Positions 1 to 12,410 of a stretch of DNA of 64,000 bases are shown here, one piece after another. Position 1 is the first letter of the stretch; each line of letters opens with the position of its first letter. The notes under the pieces were generated by a model that saw only the letters and a program-made list of their open reading frames with translations, ran no database searches and was not told the DNA's origin. The DNA is from Podaxis mareebaensis (Eukaryota > Basidiomycota > Agaricomycetes > Agaricales > Agaricaceae): NCBI GenBank assembly GCA_018524725.1, contig JAEUWP010000472.1, positions 62,001-126,000 of the forward strand, given 5' to 3'. The position numbers and the translations under genes were made by a program.

Positions 1-2
1 GG

Positions 3-3000
3 CAGTATATCACCCTTCGGCGCCTTGCTCCCCCCGGATCCACCGCCGCAATGAAACAAACACTGCACCCGCTTCTTGATGCTCTATCTGCACCGTTATT
101 CAAAGCATACGACTCAAATGCGATCGCCCTAAACGAACTCCCAAGTCAGATCGCCCTTGTTATCAAGACCAAGGGCCCTGGAGTGTTAAACGTCGTAGAG
201 TTAACGGGAGAAAAGGTCGCGTCCTATCTGTCCTCCGATCCACGCTGGACATCACCCCCTCCTCCCGTTCCTCTTCCTTCCTCGCCAGCCTCGCCCACAC
301 GCTCACCCACCCCTCCCGAATGCACGCAATTATTAACAAAATTCTATTCCTGGCTCGCTACTCAACCCTTCGCATCGTCGTTTTTGCAGATTCCAGAGAT
401 CAGAAACTTGTACATTGTGCCTACCCATCTCGGATTGAGGAGAGTTCAGGACCCAGCGTTTGAAACCAAGAGTGTGCCGATGCCGTTGGCCAAATGTTTT
501 AGAGCGTTGGGCGTGGCATTGTTAGATTCTTCTGCGTCGAGTGCGGCGTCGTTTTTGGTTGGGAATGGAGTGTTGAGGAGGGTGGAGGACGTGAAAGCGA
601 TTTTGGATGGTGCGGATTTGGCGGGTATTGCAGCTAACGGCACTCTGCCTGGTGGACAGAGTGCGACTGCACCGGCGAGGAGTTTGGGGTTGACGTGTCT
701 TGAGTGGAGGTCACTTATTGATCATATTGTGCGGCATGCGGATGAGTTGAGTGAGGCAGAGAGGAGGAAGTTGCGGTTGTTGCCCATTTATCCTCTGCTT
801 GATCCTTCGAACTTTGATACCACGCCGATACCGCGTCCTGGCCCCATTCCGGAGAACAAGTTCGTCACGGGCGTCACTTCCGTCGAAATCTTGCCTATTA
901 TCGATGGTAGCGTGTTTCTGGATTTGCGCGGGTATTCCGTGGGGTTGCATGAAATTCTTTCTTTCCTCGATCCATCTTCATCATCTAATGCGCGCCCGCT
1001 AACGAGCACGGAGCTCCTCTCGCTTGGTGTACAGAACTTTGGGAGTCAGCCGCCAGAAATCCGAGTTTCGATTGTCAAGTATGCAACCAAACATGAGAAG
1101 AGTGTTCCGAGAGAGATTTTAGAGAGACTTTGGGAGAAACCGATTGTTGTGTGTCGGGATGGGGTTGAGAGGAAACCAGGGGAAGTCGTCGATCCTATGG
1201 CGAGTGGTGGAGTGGGTGATATATTGGCGACGTGTGCCAGTGTGGATGGAGAAAGGGTGTTTGATGAGTATTTGCCGAGGTCGGAGAGTGATGCGGATGG
1301 CGAGATTCTTGAGAGTTTGAGGAAGTTGCCGGTGTGTCCGTTGAGGACTTGGCTTAATCAGGAGATGTTGCTGAAGGTTACTGCGTGGATATCGAGAAAT
1401 GAACGTAGAGCTGAGGCGGGGGAGGTGTCGAGGAAGTTGTTCAGGCTTCTTGTGAATAACCCGGCTTATGGTGAATTCGTCAAGGCTATACCGAACGATG
1501 ACAGGTGGATTATTACGAATGCGGGTCTCAAGGCAACTCACGAATGTCGCGATCGGAGTGCCCAGTTCGCCCTTTGCGATGAAGTATATGCATTGGTGGA
1601 TGAAGATATTCAGATGACAGATGTTTTGCGGGGGGTTCTTGGTTGGACGCAGAAGCTTTCGCATGATGTTTTGTTTGATCAGCTGGATGCGACGTTGAGG
1701 AAAGGTGGGGACTACAGCAAGGTTCGGGATATCGTGAAGGCAATTGGGTCGGACGAGTTGGCTGAGGAAGATCTTGCCAAGATGCGTGGGATACTTGGGG
1801 AACGGGAATGGGTGCCTACGAAGGGTGGTGGGTTGGTACGGCCGGAGAATGCGGTGTTGGAACATGCTGTTGACGAAGCGGGATTCATGGAGGTGTCGTT
1901 TAGTAAGGCCGCCTACCCAAAGGTAGTGCAGTTTTTGAAGCGTATGGGTGTAATGGAGAGGTGAGTCTTCCCGGATCTCGTTCGTTTACTGATGCTGAGG
2001 AACCTTAGGCCAACGACTGACGCGATTCTAGTTCGGATTAAGGAACTTGGACCGGGCCCGTTGGATGAGCGTCAACTAGGGGGCACCGTTAAGTTGTTGG
2101 AATTATTGCCAGCCGATCTGAACGACGACTCGAAGAAGCGTGTATTTGTGCCGGACGTTAATCGCTCCATGCGTCCCATCTCCGATTTGCATTTCAACGA
2201 TACTGGGGCGCCTTCCAGCCATCTCCCACGCGAAGGAATCAAAGCTATCTCACATCCTTCCGTCACCGAACCCCTTGCTCGCAAGCTCGGTATCAAGCCG
2301 CTTGCGAAGGAGTTGTCGAAATTCTCTGGCTATATGGGCGAGAGCTTCGTTACGTCGATACGAAACGTCCTCAAAGACTATAATGAGACTCAGGTGTTGA
2401 TCGAAATGCTCGCAAATGCAGTTGACGCAGGAGCGAAGCGTTTCGTTCTTATCCTTGATGACAAGCCAGGCTCCAGCGAACATCTGATTTCGCCCAACTT
2501 GGAGATGTTCCAACAATCCCCAGCGCTGCTTGTATACAATGACGCGCAGTTCACGGAGGAAGATTTTGAGGGACTGTGTAACACTGGAGAGGGTAGCAAA
2601 AAGCACAAGGGCCATACAATTGGCCAGTTTGGCCGCGGGGCCTTGACGATGTTCCATCTCACTGAGGTATGTGTATCGTCTGGTCGTTGTTGTCCCTTCC
2701 CTGACTTTCAGTGACAGTTTCCGATGTTGATGTCATCTGGACGTGCGATGTTTATCGACCCTTTGACAAAGCATCTCAAGGACCTTCCACGAAATGCCAA
2801 CAGCCAACGAATGGAGCTGCAAATGCTTCAGTATGTTGTATATTGACTTTCTACGTGACATCAGTTTTGACACAAACACGCTGCAGACGCTTTTATCCAG
2901 GGCATTTAGACTTTGTGAGGAATCTGGATGGTTTGTTAGGGTTCAACGGTCAAGATATCACTTCATTCTCCGGTGTAAGCTTCTACCTGCAAAATTCGAG

Positions 3001-6000
3001 TCAATACACTGAATGTCTTTGTCATAGACTATATTTCGGCTACCACTCCGAGAGGCGGATCACATCAATTCCGGAAATCCAATATCGGATGTTCTCTGGT
3101 CCCCGAGGGACCTTCAAGAGAGGATTCTGAATGCCTTCAGGGCTATCGCTCGCAATTGTTTCATTTTTACGCAGCTTGAGTCCATTCAAGCTTATATCAG
3201 AACTAGAGAAGGTGCCCTGGAAGAGTTGTGGAGTTTCGAGGCAGTGCCTGGGAGGAGCGAAACTGACGGGGACTTTCAACGACGTATGGTTCAGATCGCG
3301 GAAAACGAGGAGCAACCGGAGCTCTGGCAAACCGTCTCCTACCTTGTTCCTCAGGCCTCCGTTCCCGAGTGGGCATCAAAGCTCATTTCTCAGCACAATC
3401 TCCGTCGCCCAAAAGTTGAGCTAGCTGCATTCATCCGACCTGAGGACGCAGAATACGAAGATTATCATCAAAAGAGCGTACTATTCTCGACCATGCCCCT
3501 CACAGAAAGCGTCGGTCTGCCGGTTCACTGCTCAGCGACCTTTATCACTACCAGTGATCGTCGACATATACGGCTGCAGCTTGACAACGATCCCGGAGAT
3601 CAGGCAAGATACAACGAATGGTTACTGGAAGAAATAGTTCCTCCTGTGTACCTCTACTTGCTGGAACTCCTCCTGACCGACTCCGGTGTCCTTAATCACC
3701 ATTTCTGGCCCATTAATGAACAGACAGCCATCGATCGTATCATCATCCCAGCGCTTTATGAGAGGCACCTGAAGCGCTCCGGCAGGCGCCTTTTTCAGAG
3801 CGCTTACAATTCCCAGCACCATCTGACTCCTAACCAAGTTGTTATTCTTCCCGAGGGTTCTCCAGTCGAAACAGTAGTCGACTTCCTTGCTCCAAATGAC
3901 GTCGCCAAATACTCCGAGCCATTCCTTAGTCGCGTCACGGATGATGCTGAGCTCCCGCCTATATCTCCTCGTTTCCTCAGGGGAGAGATTCTGCGAGACC
4001 GCGAGAGGCTGACGCAAGCATTTTCACCAGCCAATCCTGACGAGCAACCACGACTTTCTACCGTAGATCTCGACAATCTTCTCACGTTTTTCCTCGACAA
4101 CGATCCTCAACAACTACTTGGATTGCAGCTACTCCCTCTGAATGATAATTCTCTTGCAACCTTCGCTGGATCTCAATCACAAGAACCTATTTATTACGTT
4201 TGGAAACACCGGCAGCTCCCCCACCAAATCTTTGCGAATCCGAGAAGGCTCGTCCACCTTGATTTCAGGGGGGATATGCTCCTTGACAAGGGCTTCAACG
4301 TCGAGGAACTCACCTCGGCTTCGATGGCCTCACTTATCGAAGAGGTATTCCCCAAGCGCCCAATCCTTTACCTGGCCCAAGAACCCGAAAGACAACAGTT
4401 TGTTAATGATTTCTGGGCCAATTTTCCGCAATTACGGCTTGAGGAACAGGACATTTTTGAGTTTCCGTTGGTGCCCACGATATCCTTTGACCGTTATATA
4501 TCCCTGAGAGCATGCCGGGATGGGGATGTGCCAATAGTTCCCAGTCGGGTGGACGAGATAGCATGTCGATGTCTTGCTTCCATCGGAGTTCCTATTGTTC
4601 GACGATCAAGTCCTCCCTGTCCTCCTCCACTCGCCCGCATATTGGAAAACGAGAATACGTTCCCCGATTTCAAGATGCGGGATATTCTTCGCAGTCTTGA
4701 CAACATCGCCCCTCATGTATTGGATCAACAATTCCGTGACCTCCCTGCAGAGGATAAACAACATTTCTCCGACTGGATAAGAAGGCAACTATTTCTTGAC
4801 TTTCCCGAGGATTTGGCAGCTACCGCACGAAGCCTACCGGTGTGGGATGCATGTGACAGCGCCGGAGGATACGCATTCGTCCCTGCGGAGGATTTAGTGA
4901 TGTTACCCGATGGTCTGGATGAGGACATTGTTGCTCAATATGTAGGGCACCGGCGTATCGTAATCATTCCCCAGAATCCAACACGGATCTTCCGAGATGC
5001 CTTGAAGAAGCTCAGTGTCCCGACTCTATCCTATGGCGAGCTATTGAGCATTATAGAGCCAAATCTACAAGACTCTATGCCGGACCCTCATCAGAGACAA
5101 GAATATAGGGAGTTGGTTGAGGCGATTTTGAACGGCGCAGAGGAGATAGCGGGTTTGGAGGGATTGCGACTGCCGAGCGCGAGCACTTTTCGTTTGCGAC
5201 CTGTGGGTCATTTCTACGCCCGAGAAGAATTCTTCCTTTCCGCATTTCAGGGAGGTTCCGATCACTTCGTCGCGCTCGAGTTCAATCACCTTGAGGGTAG
5301 ATTGGATCATTTAAAGAGGATGCAAAATATTGACATGGAGATATTCTCTGAATGCGTCCGATTCATCGCCAATAATAGCAACGATGACGGCGGGGCGATG
5401 GCTTTTGACATCCTGAATGATCGCTTACGAGTGTTAATGGCCAATCTAGAACCAAATGCATATAGGTGGGACATGATCGAAGATGTGGAGTTTATTCCGA
5501 GGATGGACGGCGAGCTACAGAGACCTGGAGACGGAACGGTTGCAGGATTAGATGTATCGCAGTACATTCAGCGGGCGTTTGGAGACTTGGTGGCTCCAAA
5601 AGACCTTGTCAGGGAGGAGTACGTGGGGATCGCGTGGTCACAACGCGCCCTACCTACGAGGGCCTTGACCGAGGACCTGAAGCGAACGTACCCCGAGCTC
5701 GGATGTCCTACCGTCGTTGAAGTAGTGGGTGCTTTTTTTCTGCTAAATAGATCTCACAGCTGATTCGTGGAAGATCGAACATCTTCGTGTGTTGGTTACC
5801 CAAGTCGCACGCGACCATCCAAACCATCCTGCGATACTTGCTGACCTCACCGCCACATATCGGTACCTGAACGACAAGGCTGAGGCATCTGCAGCTCACC
5901 TCGCTGACCTAAGAGACGAACAGCTGTTTTTGAATGTTGATAATCCACGTGGGGCCGGTGTAGTCTGGGAATGGGCGTCTCCTGCAACATTGTCGTTCGA

Positions 6001-6761
6001 TGCTTGGGACGTCGGGAACTTCAAGTCAGTTCGTCGATTCCTTCGAGACTACAAAACCCTCTTGATGGCGGCGGGTGCCCAAGAAGTCTATCACCCAACG
6101 GCGCAAGTTTCCTCCAGTACCACCACCGTAGATCTTGGTCCCTTATCCCACATAAGGAGGAAATACGGCGAGATGAGAAGGAACAAGAAGCTGGTCGATG
6201 TGAAATTCATTACTGAAGATGATATCCCGGACGACCCGTTGCTCGCTCACAGGTCGTTCCTTGCAGCCAATAGCGATCACTTCCAAGAGTCGTTCTGTAG
6301 TGATTTCGGCGAAGGTCAGCCTGCATCTGCGAACGAACCTGTCGAAGTACCGGTAAGGGAATACTCGAGGGCTTGCGTTGCTTTAGTCCTCGGTGAGCGC
6401 CTCGCGGACTATTCACGATTGGACACTTATAACAAAACTCTCGCAGATTACATCTATAGCGGCACAGTGCCGGATTCTACGACTATCCCACTGCTCCTGA
6501 AGGCGTTGGAGCTAGCGAAATATTGGTCGATACATGAACTCGTCGAACAAATTCAGGATCGTATAATTAAGGGGCGATTGTTGACTCCAGAGAATCTTGA
6601 TGATAGTAAGTTGCCGTTAAATTGTTCTCGATCCTTTTTTTTTTGACAATATACCAGTTCAATCCGCAGCGACCCGAGAGGGCTGTTCAAGGTTGGTTAG
6701 GTATTGCGACGAGTATATAGCAGACAATAGGGAATATATTAACCGAGTCCGTAGTCAATGA
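3..6761 (+). CDS. Sacsin-like giant chaperone with C-terminal BTB domain (5' partial)
   Basis: The frame is open from base 3, so the gene starts left of the window. Exons: 3-1960, 2009-2666, 2718-2830, 2887-2974, 3028 to about 5724, about 5774-6605, 6658-6761. Exons 2-5 hold the Hsp90/histidine-kinase-like ATPase fold of sacsin repeats: a degenerate LLQNADDA box (IEMLANAVDAGA), LLVYNDAQFTEEDF, NTGEGSKKHKG, IGQFGRGALTMFHLTE and the closing GTIFRLPLR strand. A related repeat without the ATPase fills exon 1 (LRLLPIYPLLD, LRKLPVCPL). Exon 6 ends in a BTB/POZ domain (KKLVDVKFI, AHRSFLAANSDHF). Sacsins act in protein quality control; BTB domains often recruit Cul3 ligases, so a chaperone-ubiquitin link is inferred. 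The intron near 5725 is uncertain: 5725-5773 fits the frame but ends in GAAG; 5729-5759 has a better acceptor but is only 31 nt. Confidence 0.85.
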
Positions 6762-7220
6762 TTGTAGAATAGTGCTATGTCTAACGTTTTCAAAATTTCG
6801 GCTTTTGCAATACTCACCGGGTCCTTAGCAAGGAGAATGGTATCAACGCCCCATCAAGAAGTAATTACAAGATTTCACCGGAGCAGGTCAATGTAACGCG
6901 TCTGTACGCTCCTCAGCAAGATGCTCCCAGAGCTAGGAGGACGCGCCCAGAAGCTCAAACGAGCAACGACCAGCCTCATGCTCATTGTGCAACCCGTAAA
7001 ATTGCGTGAAGTTTTGCAGCTACACACATAGCATGCGCTTACTCTCCACTTCTAGGATAACTCACCATTCATGTTTGCTTGTGGCGATGAATTGTATCAA
7101 TAGTCATCATCAGGTTTTGTCACGCAAACTGCGGTCCACAGGGTCAAATAAGCACTTGCCGAATGCGGCAGGCTCAGCGCAGTTGTGGACTGCGTCCCGC
7201 CCTCATCTCTACCAACGTCC
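6762..7220. other. Intergenic: sacsin-like 3' end to DnaJ promoter
   Basis: These 459 bases contain only short, non-conserved reading frames. They should hold the terminator of the sacsin-like gene and the promoter of the co-oriented DnaJ gene. I see no clear TATA box, RNA gene or repeat. Confidence 0.5.
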
Positions 7221-8976
7221 ATGAGCTCTCCCTACGTCCTTCCTTCACGACCTGTATATCCTCATATTCCGACAACATGCTCGCATTGTAACGTTACCCT
7301 AGAATTTCCTGTACCAAACCCCCAGCCACGACCAGGAACTCTTCTCCAGGTCCGGTGTTTTTCGTGCCAGAACGTGTTATCACATGCATTCTATCCTACT
7401 CAAATACCCTCATCCTATACGACCTCGACCTCGACATCGCATAGCGCAACTACAAGCAACGATGGTAGCAATGCCCCGAAGCAAGGACAACAGCGGAAGG
7501 GCAGGAAGATCGGCACACAAGAGCGGCCGCTCGAAACCGGTTATTATGACATCTTGGGTGTGCCGGTGACAGCGACAACGGATGATATCAAGAAGGCATA
7601 TCGTACGCTCCCTTTCATTTATCATCCTTCCGGTCGAGGTATACTTAACTTTCTCAAAATAGGTCGCCTCGCGATAAAGCACCATCCAGACAAGAACCCA
7701 GACGACCCACTAGCCGAAGAGCGCTTCAAGCAAATTGCAATCGCATACCAGACGCTGTCAGATCCTGCGCTACGGAAGAAATACAACGAGTTTGGACCGA
7801 AGGAGAGCGCACCCGAGGGAGGCTATGTCGACCCGGAGGAGGTCTTTGGCGCTATCTTTGGAGGGGAGAGGTTCACGCCTATCATTGGTGATATCAGTCT
7901 GGCGAGGGAGATGAAGACTGCGTTGCAGGAGGCGGAGGAGGCAGAAGAGGAGACGCGACCGAAGGATGCGAAAGGGCGGGATATTCTGTCACCCGAGGAA
8001 AGGGCGAAGAAGGAAGAGAAAGAAAGACAGAAGTCTGCCGAGGTACGTTCCGCCTGCCTTACTCACGTTCGTCTGTGAATACTCATGCCAATGTGCAGAA
8101 AGCCGCTGCTCGCGCGAAACGGGTAGATCAACTTGTCGAGAACCTTACCCGGAAACTTGGTATCTTCACGGAATCGGCTACAGGCCCAGACGATGCGGAT
8201 GTTTCTAAGAGCTGGAGAACAATCTGCGAGATTGAGGCAGAGTATGTTGTCTTGTACCCCTTTCTCCTGTTGTCCTCTCACTCATGCACGCGTTCGGTAC
8301 AGGGACCTCAAACGCGAGTCTTACGGCTATGAACTATTGCAGGCGATCGGTTTTGTTTACGTCTCTAAAGCGAAACACCATCTTGCGACAAACCAGACGT
8401 TCTTTGGCGTTGGTGGCTGGCTCCATAACGTCCAAGGAAAATACCACGTTTTCAGCGAAACGTGAGTCATTTTCACGCCCCTCGAGTACTTTCACTAATC
8501 CATCAGCTCTCCCGGCGTAGCGTGTCAACACTAAGAGCGGCCATAGAGCTTAAGAATGTCTTCGACCAGATCCAAGCCGCGGAGAAGGCAGGTAACCTCA
8601 GCCCTGAGGAGAAACGCAAGCTGGAAGAGCAAGCTGCGGAAAAGGGACTCCAGGCTCTTTTCAAGGTGTGTAGCTCCTTTTCGCTCACTAGATTGGTCCT
8701 TTCTCAGCGTGCATCTCTATGTAACGACAGGGAACGAAACTGGAGATTGAGTCTATCCTACGAGAAGTTTGTGATCGCGTCCTGACTGACCCCACAATTA
8801 CGCGTGACAAGGCCCAGCTCCGTGCTGTTGCTTTGCAAATGCTCGGAGAAGCCTACCTGAACGTGAAGAAGGATGCACAGAGCTCCAACCCTGTTGGAAA
8901 CGGCCATGTTGGAGAAGAGGCTGAGTATGTAAGGATTGATACAAAGAATAGCCGGGCGCGGGAAGGGAGATCATGA
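7221..8976 (+). CDS. DnaJ (Hsp40) protein with DnaJ-X domain, Caj1/Djp1-like
   Basis: Six exons: 7221-7602, 7663-8042, 8099-8241, 8303-8461, 8521-8665, 8731-8976, giving 484 residues. The N-terminus has a CSHC...CFSC zinc-ribbon-like pair followed by a Ser/Thr-rich linker. The J domain follows (YYDILGVPVTATTDDIKKAY, then HHPDKNP with the HPD motif across the first intron, then KKYNEFG). A charged stretch and the DnaJ-X region come next (LKRESYGYELLQAIGFVY, FGVGGWLHNVQGKYH). J proteins stimulate Hsp70 ATPase; yeast Caj1 and Djp1 share this layout. I chose the ATG at 7221 (MSSPYVLP); an in-frame ATG at 7185 is possible. The stop lies at the start of a 23-bp direct repeat. Confidence 0.93.
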
Positions 8977-9023
8977 GCGTGAATGATCTCAGGAGGTTCG
9001 TGAGCGTGAATGATCTCAGGAGG
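8974..9023. repeat. 23-bp perfect direct repeat over the DnaJ stop codon
   Basis: The 23-mer starting TGAGCGTGAATG and ending CTCAGGAGG occurs at 8974-8996 and 9001-9023, a 27-bp period. The first copy begins with the TGA stop of the DnaJ gene. Confidence 0.9.
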
Positions 9024-9903
9024 TGACGTGTGTTATAGGACGAGTACGGGTTCTCATCCTTGGCGATGGATCACCAGCCATCCACTGGGCTCAGGTTGGA
9101 ACCCATCACACATTACAGGCTTTAATACGGCATTGCGTATATTGATTCCACCCTTTGACATCCTTTTCTACTCGCAGATTAGAGTTCTTCAATATTATGA
9201 CGTCGCGCTGCATTGAACGCTTACCGGCACCGTTGGTCTTGCGAAAATTCACCGATATCAAAGCGCTAGACTTTTGAAGAAGCCAGTTTTTGACCTGTGA
9301 ATTACCGAAGCCTATCTACCTGCCACCTGTCACATTCGGACTCCAATGTCCCAACTCCTCGTCGTCTGACCTGGATTACCCGCCGGCCCGTCTGGTTGTC
9401 GTTATTCCATCTCTCTTGGGTGTAGGATGTCTTGAGCCAACCGGACCGCCTGGGTTCTTGTGATGATGCGATTGTATGAGGCTTAAACAATACAACGCAG
9501 CTCGTATCCTTTGAGCCAAACATGAGGAATAGTATTGGGCACACCATTCGCTTTCATTGGTCAGCATACAGATGGATGTTGGGTCTGTCGTTTGCGCCAG
9601 TGGTCCCAGGGGGAGCAGCCCTAGCACGGGCGAGGGACGGGACAAACCTTTTGTTCTGTTGGGTAGACACTAAAATCACTCAAGAAAAGCTAACGATGCG
9701 TTCCTTGACTACACTCCAAACCTGATCGGCCCGCGCTGAGTGTTTCTTTGAGCGTCGAGCTATCTATTACCGGACCGTGGTTGATAGGGAAGAGCCACCC
9801 TCAGAATGCTTCTGTTGAGCCGAAACGGAGAAATGCCCCAAACAGACTAGATATAAGCTTCTCAGATTGAAGTCCTTCAGGTTCGTCAACTTGTGCCAGA
9901 AAC
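9024..9903. other. Intergenic upstream of the LPMO-like gene
   Basis: No reading frame here looks coding. The stretch presumably includes the 3' UTR of the DnaJ gene and the promoter and leader of the secreted LPMO-like protein. I saw no repeat or RNA gene. Confidence 0.45.
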
Positions 9904-10768
9904 ATGAAAGTACAAGCGATACTTGTGGGACTCGCTACCCTTCCGGTTGCATTGGGGCATGGTGTTGTTACGACCCCGCCTCCTCGTGTGGTGAGTGCTG
10001 GTTTCCTTGATGATTTTTTGAACCTTCGCTGATTCGGGAAAACGTCGCGATAGATCGGGAGTGCGAACTTGGCCAAGTGTGGGGCTGGTGTGAATAAAGT
10101 ATTGGGTTCTGATAAATATGGTCCTGTAAGTCTTTGCAATCTATGACAAACGTAATGTGAACCGCATTAAGTGCTGGACTAGATTGAGAACGCTGCGGCA
10201 AAGGTCGATTCTGGCTATGACGCAGCCGCTTGCCATTTGTTCTTCTGTAAAGGGTATCAGGTTCGTAGCTCGTGCACGAGTTGGTGGATGTATATGCTTA
10301 ACGTCTGAATTTTCCAGTTCGAGGACAACACAAGCCGCGTGCAGAAATATTCCCCTGGCCAAGTTGTGAACTTCTTGGTCGATATTGAAGCCAGACACAC
10401 TGGTTATGCCGTACGTGTTTTGACGTCGACACTAGTCTTGTATTTACTGAGCTCTGCGTGTAACTAGAACGTCTCGGTTGTCGATCTCGCCTCTCAGACT
10501 ACTATCGGCTCACCCCTGTTCTCTTGGCCTGTTTACACTGATAATGCCTTGGGTCCTCCCGACTGGCCCAAGAATGAAAGTAAGTCACCAGATTCTTCGC
10601 CTTGCTGTATATCTGATGGTGGTTTTCCCGAAAGCCAATTTTGACATCAAGATCCCGACAAATTTGGGCACGAGGTGCGATACTGCTGGGAAATGTGCGA
10701 TCCAGTGGTGGTGGTATGCATACAATAAGCAAACTTATGAGAGTTGCGTCGATTTTATTATCGCTTAG
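9904..10768 (+). CDS. Secreted LPMO-like protein (chitin-binding type-4 / LPMO_10-like)
   Basis: Six exons (9904-9990, 10054-10125, 10183-10260, 10318-10410, 10468-10579, 10635-10768) encode 191 residues, with every phase closing. Residues 1-18 form a signal peptide (MKVQAILVGLATLPVALG). Cleavage would expose His19 in HGVVTTPPPR, as expected for the N-terminal histidine of an LPMO copper site. A second histidine lies in EARHTGYANVSVVDL (about residue 106). Cysteines at AACHLFFC and near the C-terminus, plus the QWWWYAYNKQTYESC ending, match fungal proteins of this family. The likely role is oxidative cleavage or binding of chitin or other polysaccharide outside the cell. It could instead be a non-catalytic copper-site relative. 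Family placement is from recalled motifs only. Confidence 0.75.
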
Positions 10769-12410
10769 AATGTTTTAGGAGAGATTGTAGATCTGGATGT
10801 GATAAGATATGATTTTATGCTTTACTTTTCTGTTGGTTTCTGATGTATACGCGTGTGTGGAACCGAGCTAGTGCTGAAAGTTTTATTTTCCTTGCAGGCA
10901 GAAGCGCTGGCATTCGGTAGCATTGAACTTTGACTAGCGTTTTGGCATGAATGTCACTGACCTTTTGAGTTCGCCTGTGCTCTCTGTAGCGTTTTCGAGT
11001 GTAATTGGGCCCAGTTTTGAGCGCTGAGCAATCGGATAGAGTGATGAGTAGGGGGTAGATCGCTAGATTCTTAAAAAGGAAGACAAAAAAAGAATGCCTA
11101 CCCTGTCGATGCCGGATCATTGCACGGGTCCCACGCACACGTCCGGCCCCCGCCCGAAACATTTTTGTTTTTCCAAAATCCTCTCCTATTCTTTTGGTCT
11201 GGCTCACCCCGTGCCTGAATTTGATATCCTTGTTGGACCACTTCTATCGCCCCATATTACCTGACTTATATCTTCACCCGGATCTCCGTTCTGTTCCTGT
11301 GCCGCATGCCGTTTATCTAGTATGGGGCCCCGCTCTAGACTTTTGGGAGTTAGGAGAATTTTCGGCGGTGGATTCACACTAATCCTATCATATTTACACC
11401 TGTTTTCTCGTCTGTAGATTCGCACATCGCCAGAGCTTCGGTTGAAGACTGGAGCTTCTGATAGTCTGAAAATATCAGTCCCCGGTTCAAACACATACTC
11501 TCAAGGTTTCTACCATGTGACAAGGGCTTCTTACGATGATACTTCAACAAGCGGTGCTCACTGCCGTTGACCTAGAACGCTGTATTTGGTTAAAAGACAT
11601 CGAATGCCATCTGTCACTAAAAGCATGTCTCACTCCACAATAGCCTTGAATTTCGGTCTCGCTCATTCCTGACTGTATGTTGTAACTGCCAAGACAGTCC
11701 ATTCTCGTCGATCATGCGATCGGGTGCTATCACATTAAAGGCAATGCTCCAAGCTCTAATGTGTTCGATGCGGAGCTGGGCACTTCTCCAGGCTGTTCTG
11801 AGTCCTCGTGACTTACGAATACATCATGTAGTGGCCTTAGACATCACAATTTGCGCAGACTTTGCAGGTGAGTCTAATCATTAGTCATGGTGCTCCATGG
11901 CATGGGTTCGCCTGCCATATGTTGGAAGGTTCTTCGTGTATACAGGAAAAGGCAATGAAAGGAGACAAGTCGCTATGTGAGCCAATTTTCTTGTCCTAAG
12001 TACCAGCCTTCGACCTGCATTTCGTTTACCTCCGCCGCCCCGACCATATACTCCTTTTTATTGGGGAGGCGCATCCGCCTGCTTTATGTCTTGCGATCAA
12101 GTACTAGTTTCCTTTTTTAACGAGCAGCGCCCGGCGGAATAGTGCAATACGCAGAAGTGACGTCATAAAATTGCAAACCCTACGTCAGTCGCCACGGTTT
12201 TCTGTTCTCTATGCGCGACGAATTCCCATACAACGACACAGACCTCCTTTCTCTTTTCTTCTTGCTCTTCCATCATCCCTCGACACGCTCAGGGCAGTCG
12301 CAGAAAACTTAGAATTCAAGTACTGTCTCTACTGCGTACACCGTGGTTAGTTACTTTCGACACATCGCGTTCTGCGTCTAGTTGTATTAACCGTGGTTGC
12401 ACTTCAAAAG
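10769..12410. other. Gene-poor intergenic region
   Basis: About 1.6 kb with only short, antisense-type reading frames. The last 250 bases contain pyrimidine-rich stretches typical of a fungal promoter and leader, including a CRE-like octamer at 12158, upstream of the zinc-finger gene. No tRNA or repeat was recognised. Confidence 0.5.
12158..12165. promoter_or_regulatory. CRE-like palindrome TGACGTCA
   Basis: A perfect TGACGTCA octamer lies about 245 bp upstream of the ATG of the C2H2 gene. This is the consensus of ATF/CREB-type bZIP factors. Its use here is inferred from position only. Confidence 0.35.

Noticed and set aside
1119..1865. 248-codon minus-strand frame inside the sacsin-like gene
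   Set aside because: Fully antisense to a conserved exon, basic and low in acidic residues as shadows usually are.
11470..11500. CGGTTCAAAC resembling a tRNA B box
   Set aside because: No acceptor stem or A box could be paired upstream.
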